From contig CAYTZR010000046.1 in NCBI GenBank assembly GCA_964442605.1, positions 1 through 13,339 on the forward strand: a stretch of 13,339 nucleotides of DNA, given 5' to 3'. The stretch is from Monoglobus sp964442605. Its GTDB lineage: Bacteria; Bacillota; Clostridia; Monoglobales; Monoglobaceae. How positions within the stretch are numbered: position 1 is the stretch's first letter; each line of letters opens with the position of its first letter. The translations under genes and the position numbers were made by a program. Under the pieces are notes generated by a model that was not told the DNA's origin, searched no databases, and worked only from the letters and a program-made list of their open reading frames with translations. Shown one piece after another: positions 6,485 through 13,339 of the stretch.

Positions 6485-7615
6485 ATGCTTGGAATTTATA
6501 TACACATTCCGTTTTGTAAGCAAAAGTGTAAATACTGCGATTTCAACTCATATTCCGGTATAAGGAGTATGAGTTCTTCGTATGCAAACGCGCTGATTGA
6601 TGAAATTAATAAATCCGAATTAAGGGGCAAAGCCGCCGATACCGTTTATATCGGCGGCGGAACGCCTACGTTCATCGCCGCGGAATATACGGAGCAAGTC
6701 ATGCGTGCAATAAATGAAGACTTCGCTATAAACCCCGATGCGGAGATAACCATAGAATGTAACCCCGGTACGGCTGATTTTGAAAAGCTGTCGCGGCTTA
6801 GGGATTGCGGTATAAATCGAATAAGCATAGGATGTCAGTCAGCCGACGACGGGATTTTAAAAACTCTGGGCAGAATTCACACCTATGCCGAGTTTGAGGA
6901 ATGTTATTTTACCGCGCGAAAAGCCGGTTTTGATAATATCTCAGTCGATCTCATGTTCGGACTTCCGGGGCAGAGCCTGAAAATCTGGCGCGATACTCTG
7001 GATAGAGTAATATCGCTTGAGCCGGAACATATTTCCGTGTACTCTTTAAAGATAGAGGAGGGAACGCCGTTTTTTGATATGCTTAAGGACGGGGTTCTTA
7101 ATATCCCCGATGATGATGCAAACAGGGAAATGTATGATACGGCGGTTGAGATTTTGAATGATAACGGCTATAACAGATATGAAATTTCCAATTTCGCGAA
7201 AACCGGGCATGAGTCAAGGCATAACCTGCTGTACTGGCAGTGTGATGACTACATAGGATTTGGTGCCGGAGCTTGCTCGTGTATAGGCGGAAAGAGATTT
7301 TCAAACGAGTATGATATAAATGACTATATCTCGAAAATCGGCGAAAGCGGAAGCGCGGTGATTAAGTCCGAGGCTGCCGCCGGTTCTCCCGCTGATTTAA
7401 TGTCCGAGTTTATGTTTTTGGGCTTAAGACTTGATCGCGGCGTGTCAAAATCGGAATTTGCGAAAAGATTTAATAAGGATGTGTACGAGGTGTTCGGCGA
7501 GCAGCTTCGCCGGCATACAGATGTGACAAGGACTTTGATCGATGACGGTAAAAGCATAAGAATTAAGCCCGAATATACCTATGTCTCAAATATAATAATG
7601 TCTGACTTTGTTTAA
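6485..7615 (+). CDS. hemW: Heme chaperone HemW, radical SAM, 376 residues
   Basis: HemW is a radical-SAM-fold heme chaperone, long annotated as oxygen-independent coproporphyrinogen III oxidase. The iron-sulfur motif C-x3-C-x2-C lies at 11/15/18, followed by D-F. True HemN has a fourth cysteine at that place, so this is HemW. GGGTPT (57-62) is the SAM-binding GGE-like motif. ECNPGT (91-96), YEISNFA (232-238) and the heme-binding HNLLYW (246-251, H-N-x-x-Y-W) follow. Length matches the family. The ribosome binding site GAGG (6475-6478) is 6 bases before the ATG. It starts 27 bases after lepA with no terminator between, so the two are probably one transcript. Confidence 0.95.
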   Translation: MLGIYIHIPFCKQKCKYCDFNSYSGIRSMSSSYANALIDEINKSELRGKAADTVYIGGGTPTFIAAEYTEQVMRAINEDFAINPDAEITIECNPGTADFEKLSRLRDCGINRISIGCQSADDGILKTLGRIHTYAEFEECYFTARKAGFDNISVDLMFGLPGQSLKIWRDTLDRVISLEPEHISVYSLKIEEGTPFFDMLKDGVLNIPDDDANREMYDTAVEILNDNGYNRYEISNFAKTGHESRHNLLYWQCDDYIGFGAGACSCIGGKRFSNEYDINDYISKIGESGSAVIKSEAAAGSPADLMSEFMFLGLRLDRGVSKSEFAKRFNKDVYEVFGEQLRRHTDVTRTLIDDGKSIRIKPEYTYVSNIIMSDFV

Positions 7616-7648
7616 AGGGTATGTCAAAGGTGTTTCCGCGTGATAAGC

Positions 7649-7677
7649 TTGACTTATCTGTGTAATATATGTTAAAC
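7649..7677 (+). promoter_or_regulatory. Weak candidate promoter for the HAD phosphatase gene
   Basis: TTGACT (7649-7654) is followed after 17 bases by TTAAAC (7672-7677). The -35 box is good and the -10 box poor. An alternative -10, TATGAT at 7684-7689, lacks a matching -35. The 104-base gap after hemW makes an independent promoter plausible but not proven. Confidence 0.3.
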
Positions 7678-7719
7678 TGGGTTATGATATTTTAGGTGTA
7701 ATTTATTGGAGTGATTTAT

Positions 7720-8511
7720 ATGATAAAATTTATTGCCTGCGATTTGGACGGAACCTTATTAAGCTCACAAAAGGAGCTGCCTGAGGGTTTAAAGAGTACG
7801 GTTGATAAGCTGAACCGAAAGGGTGTGATTTTCGCGCCTGCGAGCGGAAGGCAGTATTATAAGGTTCTGGAGCAGTTCGAGCGGATAAGCCCGAATTTCA
7901 TGTATATCGCGGAAAACGGAGCTTATGTTATAAAGGACGGACGGGTGATTGTCCGCGATTGTCTTGATGCCGGAACCGCGAGCGACGTAATAAAGCGCAC
8001 AAGGCGGCTGACCGGAGTCTATCCTATTTTGTGCTGTGAGGACTGCGCCTATATGGAAATCAACTGCGGTATTACCATAGATGAGGTCAGAAAGTACTAT
8101 AAACGTCTTGAGAGTGTGGGGAATTTGCTGGACTACTGTTATACAAAAAATATTTTGAAGGTGGCGGTGTTCACCTTTAATGATGCGTATGAGGATATAT
8201 ACAAAAAACTCCCGGAATATACGGGTCTCGCGCAAGTAATACTTTCGGGCAAAAACTGGGTTGACGTTATGAAGCACGGCGTTTCCAAGGGCTCGGCAAT
8301 AAAGAGAATACAGGAGGTCTGCGGCTTTACAAGGGATGAGTGTATGTGCTTCGGCGATTACATGAACGACTATGAGATGCTGTGCGAATGCGGCGAAAGC
8401 TACGCCATGGAAAATGCTCATGAGGATTTAAAACGCGCGGCAAAGCATATTGCTCCGTCCAATGATGATAACGGTGTTATTAAGGTGATTTCCGAACGGT
8501 TTGATTTATGA
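7720..8511 (+). CDS. Cof-type HAD-superfamily phosphatase, 263 residues
   Basis: This is a haloacid dehalogenase-like hydrolase of the Cof/IIB group, which dephosphorylates small phosphorylated metabolites such as sugar phosphates or flavin nucleotides. The substrate here cannot be told from sequence. All four motifs are present: DLDGT (8-12, nucleophile D8 and acid D10), S42 in APASGR, K190 in VSKGSA, and GDYMND (212-217, metal binding). The cap between about 80 and 185 carries several cysteines. The ATG at 7720 is preferred over the GTG nine bases upstream, because GGAG (7708-7711) overlaps that GTG and is correctly spaced for the ATG. It lies between hemW and valS without overlap and may be its own transcript. 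Confidence 0.9.
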   Translation: MIKFIACDLDGTLLSSQKELPEGLKSTVDKLNRKGVIFAPASGRQYYKVLEQFERISPNFMYIAENGAYVIKDGRVIVRDCLDAGTASDVIKRTRRLTGVYPILCCEDCAYMEINCGITIDEVRKYYKRLESVGNLLDYCYTKNILKVAVFTFNDAYEDIYKKLPEYTGLAQVILSGKNWVDVMKHGVSKGSAIKRIQEVCGFTRDECMCFGDYMNDYEMLCECGESYAMENAHEDLKRAAKHIAPSNDDNGVIKVISERFDL

Positions 8512-8541
8512 ATTTTATAAATCTTGCCCCTTGATTTATAA
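8503..8541. promoter_or_regulatory. GATTTAT half-site cluster overlapping the valS -35 box
   Basis: Three copies of GATTTAT alternate in orientation: 8503-8509 (plus), 8517-8523 (minus) and 8533-8541 (plus, extended to GATTTATAA). The second and third form a perfect 9-bp dyad (8515-8523 / 8533-8541) whose right arm covers the -35 box of the valS promoter. It could be an operator, or simply A/T-rich sequence around the stop codon of the preceding gene. Confidence 0.3.
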
Positions 8542-8559
8542 TCAGCTTAATGATATAAT
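8531..8559 (+). promoter_or_regulatory. Sigma-A promoter for valS
   Basis: TTGATT (8531-8536), a 17-base spacer and a perfect TATAAT (8554-8559) with an upstream TG (extended -10). The implied leader is about 45 bases, too short for a T-box riboswitch, which often controls valS in Firmicutes. Confidence 0.75.
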
Positions 8560-8611
8560 ACCTAAGTTAGACAAATTTTGAAAATACAGTATGTTGGAAG
8601 GAGCGATTTTT

Positions 8612-11242
8612 GTGGCTAAAGAGCTTTCAAAAACCTATGACCCGAAAGCGGTTGAAGAAAAAATTTATAAGGAGTGGCTGGACGGCGGATATTTTCATGC
8701 CGAAGTGGACGAAAGCAAAGAGCCTTTCACAGTTGTCATTCCGCCGCCGAATGTTACGGGTCAGCTTCATATGGGTCACGCTCTTGACGAGACCTTTCAG
8801 GACATTATTATCAGATACAAGAGAATGCAGGGCTATAACGCGCTGTGGATTCCCGGAACGGATCACGCCGGCATCGCTACCCAGATAAAGGTAGAGGAGG
8901 ACATGAGGGAAAACGAAAACGGTTTGACTCGCTATGACCTGGGACGCGATGAGTTTTTAAAGCGCGTGTGGGCATGGAAGGAAAAGTTCGGCGACAGGAT
9001 CATTAACCAGCTCAAGAAAATCGGCTGTTCCTGTGACTGGGAGAGAGAACGCTTCACCATGGATGAGGGCTGCAGTAAGGCTGTCCGTGAGGTTTTTGTC
9101 AATCTCTACGAAAAGGATTTGATATACCGGGGAACAAGAATTATCAACTGGTGTCCTTCATGTAAGACCGCGCTTTCGGACGCGGAGGTTGAGTATGCGG
9201 AGCAAGAGGGGCATTTTTGGCATATAAAGTACCCGATAAAGGACAGCGACGGTTTTGTTGAAATAGCGACAACACGTCCCGAAACCCTGCTTGGCGATAC
9301 GGCTGTCGCGGTAAATCCCGAGGACGAAAGATATACGGACCTTGTCGGCAAGATGTTGATTTTGCCTCTGGTGGGCAGAGAAATCCCGGTGATTGCCGAT
9401 GAATATGTGGACAAGGAGTTCGGAACCGGATGCGTAAAGATTACACCGGCTCATGACCCGAACGATTTTGAGGTTGGAAAGCGTCACGGGCTTGAGGAAA
9501 TCAAGGTAATGAACGATGACGCGACCATAAATCACTTTGGCGGCAAGTACGAGGGAATGGACAGATATGAGGCGAGACGCGCCATAGTTGAAGATTTGGA
9601 TAAGGAGGGGCTCCTTGTTAAGGTTGCGCCCCATACTCACAATGTCGGCTGCTGCTATCGCTGCGGAACAACGGTTGAGCCTATCACCTCAAAGCAGTGG
9701 TTTGTAAAGATGCAGCCGCTCGCGGAGCCTGCCGCGAAGGCTGTTGAGGACGGCGAAACAAGATTTATACCCGAAAGATTTACCAAGACGTATATGCACT
9801 GGATGGAAAATGTACACGATTGGTGCATTTCTCGTCAGCTCTGGTGGGGACACAGAATTCCCGCGTTTTATTGCGAAAAGTGCGGTAAAACAACTGTTTC
9901 AAAGGAAGATATAACGGTATGCCCGCATTGCGGCGGCAGCGTTAAGCAGGATGAAGATGTGCTGGATACATGGTTCAGCAGCGCCTTGTGGCCGTTTTCA
10001 ACCTTGGGCTGGCCGGATAAGACAAAGGAGCTTGAGCACTTTTATCCGACGTCTGTGTTGGTTACAGGCTATGATATAATATTCTTCTGGGTAGCGAGGA
10101 TGATTTTTTCGGGAATAGAGCATACAGGCGAGGTTCCGTTTAAGGACGTATATATTCACGGATTAGTCCGCGATTCGCAGGGACGAAAGATGAGTAAGTC
10201 TCTGGGCAACGGCATCGACCCGCTTGAAATAATCGATGAGTACGGAGCGGACGCTTTGCGCTTTACTCTCGCGACAGGCAACTCCCCCGGAAATGATATG
10301 AGATTTTATATTGAAAGAGTCGAGTCAAGCCGCAATTTTGCCAACAAGATTTGGAACGCCTCGCGTTTTGTGCTTATGAATTTGTCGATTGACGAGTGTG
10401 AGCTTCCGAGCCTTGATAAGCCGGAAATTTCTGACAGGTGGATATTGTCAAGGTATAATGACTTGGTTCGCGAGGTAACGGAAAATCTTGATAAGTATGA
10501 GCTTGGTATCGCGGTTTCAAAGCTGTACGATTTTATTTGGGACAGCTTCTGCGACTGGTATATTGAGCTTGTAAAGCCGAGATTTTTTGAAGAGGGCGAA
10601 AGCAATATCACGGCGCAGCGGGTTTTGGTGTATGTGCTGTCAAACACGTTAAAGCTGCTGCATCCGTTTATGCCATTTATTACCGAGGAAATATGGCAGG
10701 CGCTTCCGCATGACGGGGAGAGTATCATGATTACCGACTTCCCGGTTTACAATTCTGAATTTAAGAATGAAACAGCGGAAAACGAAATGCAAAAGATAAT
10801 GGATGCCATAAAGGGAATAAGAAACATCAGAAACGAAATGAACGTTCCGCCCTCAAAGAAAGCAGCGCTGTATATTGTGACCGATGAAGCGGACACATTC
10901 GGTAAGGGTGATATGTTCTTTAAAAAGCTTGCTTCCGCCTCGGAGGTGTTTGTTGTTGGAGACAAGAACGGCTTGCCTGAAAACTCGGTTAGTGTTGTCG
11001 TACCGGGAGCGGAGATTATTCTGCCCCTTGATGAGCTTGTTGACAAGGAAAAGGAGCTTGAGCGTCTAAACAAAGAGAAAAAGCGTTTAGAGAGCGAAAT
11101 CAAGCGCGTAGAGGGCAAGCTGAGTAACAAAGGCTTTACCGATAAGGCTCCCGCGAAGGTAGTCGAGGAGGAACGTAAAAAGGGCGATAAGTACAGTGAA
11201 ATGCTGAAAACCGTCCTCGAAAGCTTAGAGAAGCTGAAATAA
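8612..11242 (+). CDS. valS: Valyl-tRNA synthetase, 876 residues
   Basis: ValS is a class I aminoacyl-tRNA synthetase that charges tRNA-Val in the cytoplasm. The start is taken as GTG at 8612, because GGAAGGAG (8596-8603) lies 8 bases upstream. The in-frame ATG at 8591 has no ribosome binding site and would put the Shine-Dalgarno sequence inside the gene. HMGH (53-56, HIGH motif) and KMSKS (526-530) mark the split catalytic core. The editing domain (CP1, about 200-340) includes TTRPETLLGD. Cysteine pairs at 181/184, 348/351, 421/424 and 437/440 look like zinc-binding knuckles. DVLDTWFSSALWPFS is characteristic of ValRS over IleRS and LeuRS. The anticodon-binding domain follows, and the last 65 residues form a lysine/glutamate-rich coiled coil, a ValRS hallmark. 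Length is normal. Two downstream genes are closely spaced, and tRNA-Val genes follow about 2 kb on. Confidence 0.97.
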   Translation: MAKELSKTYDPKAVEEKIYKEWLDGGYFHAEVDESKEPFTVVIPPPNVTGQLHMGHALDETFQDIIIRYKRMQGYNALWIPGTDHAGIATQIKVEEDMRENENGLTRYDLGRDEFLKRVWAWKEKFGDRIINQLKKIGCSCDWERERFTMDEGCSKAVREVFVNLYEKDLIYRGTRIINWCPSCKTALSDAEVEYAEQEGHFWHIKYPIKDSDGFVEIATTRPETLLGDTAVAVNPEDERYTDLVGKMLILPLVGREIPVIADEYVDKEFGTGCVKITPAHDPNDFEVGKRHGLEEIKVMNDDATINHFGGKYEGMDRYEARRAIVEDLDKEGLLVKVAPHTHNVGCCYRCGTTVEPITSKQWFVKMQPLAEPAAKAVEDGETRFIPERFTKTYMHWMENVHDWCISRQLWWGHRIPAFYCEKCGKTTVSKEDITVCPHCGGSVKQDEDVLDTWFSSALWPFSTLGWPDKTKELEHFYPTSVLVTGYDIIFFWVARMIFSGIEHTGEVPFKDVYIHGLVRDSQGRKMSKSLGNGIDPLEIIDEYGADALRFTLATGNSPGNDMRFYIERVESSRNFANKIWNASRFVLMNLSIDECELPSLDKPEISDRWILSRYNDLVREVTENLDKYELGIAVSKLYDFIWDSFCDWYIELVKPRFFEEGESNITAQRVLVYVLSNTLKLLHPFMPFITEEIWQALPHDGESIMITDFPVYNSEFKNETAENEMQKIMDAIKGIRNIRNEMNVPPSKKAALYIVTDEADTFGKGDMFFKKLASASEVFVVGDKNGLPENSVSVVVPGAEIILPLDELVDKEKELERLNKEKKRLESEIKRVEGKLSNKGFTDKAPAKVVEEERKKGDKYSEMLKTVLESLEKLK

Positions 11243-11267
11243 TCGTTATTTAAAGAGAGGATAAAAA

Positions 11268-12539
11268 ATGAGCATATTTAAACCCGCGGATATACTTATC
11301 CCCAAAAAAGATATTGACTATACAAAATGGAGCGTTGTCGCGTGTGACCAGTATACCTCTGAACCGAATTATTGGGAGGAGGCTTCGAAAATTGTCGGAG
11401 ATAGCCCATCCGCGCTTAAAATTATTTTTCCCGAGGTATATCTTGACGGCGGTGACGGCGACGAACGCATAAGGCGTATCAACGCGCAAATGAATGACTA
11501 TCTGCGTTCGGGAATTTTTGATGAACTGAGCGACGCGTTTATATATGTTGAGAGGGTTCAGTCAAACGGCAAAACGCGGCGCGGAATTGTCGGAATGTTG
11601 GATTTGGAGGAGTATGATTTTTCAAAGGGTTCTCAGTCCAAAATTCGCGCTACGGAGGGAACCATAATCGAAAGAATACCGCCGAGACGGAAAATCAGGA
11701 TAAACGCGCCGCTTGAGCTGCCCCATATTCTGATGCTGATTGACGACAGAGAACGAGCGGTGATAGAGCCTCTAAGTTCACGAAAGGATAGCTTTAAGAA
11801 GCTTTATGATTTTGATTTGATGCTGGGCGGCGGACATATTAGAGGATATGAGGTAAGCGATGAGGCGAAGCCCGGAATTCTCGCGGCTCTTGAATGTCTC
11901 GCGGACAAAGACGCGTTTGAAAAAAAGTACGGCGTAAAGGATAAGGGAGTTTTGTTATTTGCCGCGGGTGACGGAAACCATTCGCTCGCTACGGCTAAAA
12001 CCTGCTGGGAAGAAATCAAGAAAGACTTATCGCCGGAGGAAATTCAAAATCACCCCGCCCGTTACGCGTTGGTTGAGCTTGAAAATATCCATGATGAGGC
12101 TCTTGAATTTGAACCGATACAGCGTGTGCTGTTTGATGTTGATCCCAAAAAGCTGATGGAGGCTCTTATGAGCTGTTACAGCGGCGCGTCTTTTGAGGAT
12201 AACGGCGGTCAACGGATAAGATATACATACGGAGGCAATGAAGGCACGGTTTATATTAAGAACGGTCCGAGCAATCTGCCTGTGGGAACTCTGCAGGTAT
12301 TCCTTGATAAATATCTTGCCGAAAACGGCGGCAGGATAGATTATATTCACGGCGATGATGTTGTAAGACGGCTGACCGAAAGCGTGAATACCATCGGATT
12401 TATGGTGGACAGAATGGAAAAAAATCAGCTTTTCGAGACAGTTATAAAGGACGGCGCGCTGCCGAGAAAAACATTTTCAATGGGCGACGCCGCCGATAAG
12501 AGATATTATCTGGAGTGCAAAAGAATACAGAGGTCATAA
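11268..12539 (+). CDS. DUF1015 family protein, 423 residues
   Basis: This is a soluble protein of the uncharacterised DUF1015 family, with no signal peptide or membrane segment. Recognition rests on the N-terminal W-x-V-x-ACDQYTSEPNYW segment (about 21-36) and GDGNHSLATAK (about 234-244), matching the family's conserved DGHHR-type motif near the middle; overall length fits. The biochemical role is not established to my knowledge. From memory, relatives in Clostridia often lie near serine-biosynthesis genes, which are not visible here. The ribosome binding site AGAGAGG (11254-11260) is 7 bases before the ATG. The gene lies 25 bases after valS and one base before the ybaK-like gene, so it is almost certainly in the valS transcript. 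Confidence 0.85.
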   Translation: MSIFKPADILIPKKDIDYTKWSVVACDQYTSEPNYWEEASKIVGDSPSALKIIFPEVYLDGGDGDERIRRINAQMNDYLRSGIFDELSDAFIYVERVQSNGKTRRGIVGMLDLEEYDFSKGSQSKIRATEGTIIERIPPRRKIRINAPLELPHILMLIDDRERAVIEPLSSRKDSFKKLYDFDLMLGGGHIRGYEVSDEAKPGILAALECLADKDAFEKKYGVKDKGVLLFAAGDGNHSLATAKTCWEEIKKDLSPEEIQNHPARYALVELENIHDEALEFEPIQRVLFDVDPKKLMEALMSCYSGASFEDNGGQRIRYTYGGNEGTVYIKNGPSNLPVGTLQVFLDKYLAENGGRIDYIHGDDVVRRLTESVNTIGFMVDRMEKNQLFETVIKDGALPRKTFSMGDAADKRYYLECKRIQRS

Positions 12540-12540
12540 T

Positions 12541-13023
12541 ATGGCGAAAAAGCATGTCAAAACAAACGTTATGCGTATACTTGAAACAGCGGGGCTTGAA
12601 TTTGAGGCTATATTTTATGAAAGCGACGGATTTGCGGACGGCGTATCTGTCGCGCGAAAGCTGGGACAGGATGTTAAAACCGTGTTTAAAACGCTTGTCA
12701 CGGAAAACAGGGAGCACGAAAATTTTGTTTTTGTTATTCCCGTTGACGGGAAGCTTGACCTCAAAAGGTGCGCTGCATCTGTAGGTCAAAAATCTCTTGA
12801 AATGATACCTGTTAAGGATATAACCAAGGTCACGGGATATATTAGGGGAGGATGCAGCCCCATAGGCATGAAAAAACAGTTTGTGACGGTTATTGACAGC
12901 GCCGCCGCTCGGCTTCCATTTATTATATTCAGCGGCGGCAAGCGCGGCGTTCAGATTAAGATGAAGCCAAAGGATTTGGCAAAGCTTATAAATGCGAGTT
13001 TTTATGATATTGTTGTATATTAA
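12541..13023 (+). CDS. ybaK: YbaK/EbsC-type aminoacyl-tRNA deacylase, 160 residues
   Basis: This is a homologue of YbaK, a free-standing editing protein related to the ProRS INS domain that hydrolyses Cys-tRNA(Pro) formed by mistaken charging. The conserved lysine K50 in VFKTLV corresponds to the catalytic lysine of the family, and GYIRGGCSPIGMKK (99-112) is the family signature loop. Length is typical. The ATG lies one base after the DUF1015 stop codon, and its GAGG ribosome binding site falls inside the end of that gene, which suggests translational coupling. With valS, the context suggests a translation-quality operon. No clear terminator is visible in the A/T-rich 100 bases after it. The substrate (Cys-tRNA-Pro or another mischarged tRNA) is inferred from homology. 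Confidence 0.93.
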   Translation: MAKKHVKTNVMRILETAGLEFEAIFYESDGFADGVSVARKLGQDVKTVFKTLVTENREHENFVFVIPVDGKLDLKRCAASVGQKSLEMIPVKDITKVTGYIRGGCSPIGMKKQFVTVIDSAAARLPFIIFSGGKRGVQIKMKPKDLAKLINASFYDIVVY

Positions 13024-13121
13024 TCATATTAAAATATTTAATAAAATCAGAAATATTGAGAAAAAATAAGAATAATGCCAAATAAATTAATATAAACTAA
13101 CAAAACCGTCTGTAATCGTTT

Positions 13122-13150
13122 TTGACTTTTATTTATGAAATCTGTATAAT
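13122..13150 (+). promoter_or_regulatory. Strong promoter for the tRNA-Val genes
   Basis: TTGACT (13122-13127), a 17-base spacer and a perfect TATAAT (13145-13150) place transcription start near 13157, about 35 bases before the first tRNA. This is the closest match to consensus in the window, as expected for a stable RNA promoter. Confidence 0.8.
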
Positions 13151-13191
13151 AGTCGATGTTGCTGCTGATTACGGCGCAGCGGAAGAAATGT

Positions 13192-13267
13192 GGGAGCATA
13201 GCTCAGCTGGGAGAGCATCTGCCTTACAAGCAGAGGGTCATAGGTTCGAGCCCTATTGTTCCCACCA
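13192..13267 (+). tRNA. tRNA-Val, anticodon TAC
   Basis: A complete 76-base cloverleaf including an encoded CCA tail. The acceptor stem GGGAGCA pairs with TGTTCCC (one G-T), the D arm is GCTC/GAGC, and the anticodon stem TCTGC/GCAGA has loop CTTACAA, giving anticodon TAC (reads GTA and, with wobble modification, other valine codons). The T arm is ATAGG/CCTAT with loop TTCGAGC. It is followed after 5 bases by a run of nine T (13273-13281). Confidence 0.97.
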
Positions 13268-13287
13268 TTATCTTTTTTTTTGAATAT

Positions 13288-13339
13288 GGGAGCATAGCTC
13301 AGCTGGGAGAGCATCTGCCTTACAAGCAGAGGGTCATAG
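13288..13339 (+). tRNA. tRNA-Val, anticodon TAC, second tandem copy, cut by window end
   Basis: The 52 visible bases are identical to the first 52 of the preceding tRNA-Val and include the D arm, anticodon arm and variable region. The T arm and acceptor 3' strand lie beyond the window. A 20-base spacer separates the copies, and they probably share the promoter at 13122-13150. Confidence 0.93.

Noticed and set aside
7789..8421. 210-residue minus-strand open frame
   Set aside because: It is fully antisense to the HAD phosphatase gene, which has all its catalytic motifs intact.
8591..8611. ATG start for ValS seven codons upstream
   Set aside because: It has no ribosome binding site and would enclose GGAAGGAG, which is ideally placed for the GTG at 8612.
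8512..8611. T-box riboswitch before valS
   Set aside because: The leader is only about 45 bases and lacks the T-box sequence and specifier stem.
13129..13314. Minus-strand open frame with RARTYDPLLVRQMLSQLSYAP-like sequence
   Set aside because: It is the antisense translation of the two tRNA-Val genes, a well-known source of false proteins.

Overview
The window looks like a chromosomal segment of an anaerobic member of the Clostridia (Firmicutes), probably a gut lineage. The reasons are the lepA-hemW gene order, sigma-A promoters with strong GGAGG-type ribosome binding sites, heavy use of AGA and ATA codons, CCA-encoding tRNA-Val genes, and a secreted bacterial Ig-like protein of the kind common in gut Clostridia. 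No species can be named from the sequence alone.

Region 1 (about 1-4250) is an accessory island on the minus strand. It holds a large exported protein gene (1054-3716) followed by a 62-residue protein gene (574-762). The space between them (807-1050) is packed with nested inverted repeats, and a hairpin terminator follows at 394-424. The pair is bracketed by mosaic, GC-rich extragenic repeats. A 45-bp arm (1-45 / 4119-4163), a 75-bp arm (121-195 / 3905-3979) and a 24-bp arm (221-244 / 3853-3876) are inverted relative to each other, while a 31-bp unit (91-121 / 4047-4077) is a direct copy. Six small palindromes with TGCC...GGCA ends and covarying stems are scattered through the flanks. The large gene has a full signal peptide and ribosome binding site, but its frame is broken at a run of seven C (plus-strand G at 3646-3652) inside the signal-peptide coding region. 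One extra C restores 887 codons. This is either a homopolymer sequencing error or an on/off phase-variation switch.

Region 2 (about 4600-8511, plus strand) is housekeeping: lepA (elongation factor 4) from its own extended -10 promoter, hemW (radical-SAM heme chaperone) 27 bases later, and a Cof-type HAD phosphatase.

Region 3 (8531-13339, plus strand) has a translation theme. A perfect TATAAT promoter drives valS (valyl-tRNA synthetase), followed at close spacing by a DUF1015 protein of unknown function and a YbaK-type Cys-tRNA(Pro) deacylase homologue. A strong promoter then precedes two identical tandem tRNA-Val(UAC) genes, the second cut by the window end. ValS and its own tRNA substrate therefore lie about 2 kb apart on the same strand.

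The best leads for something undescribed are the phase-variable-looking poly-C tract, the mosaic inverted repeats around the secreted-protein locus, the covarying TGCC/GGCA palindromes, and the structured spacer before the 62-residue protein. No recombinase, transposase, CRISPR array or complete mobile element is visible.
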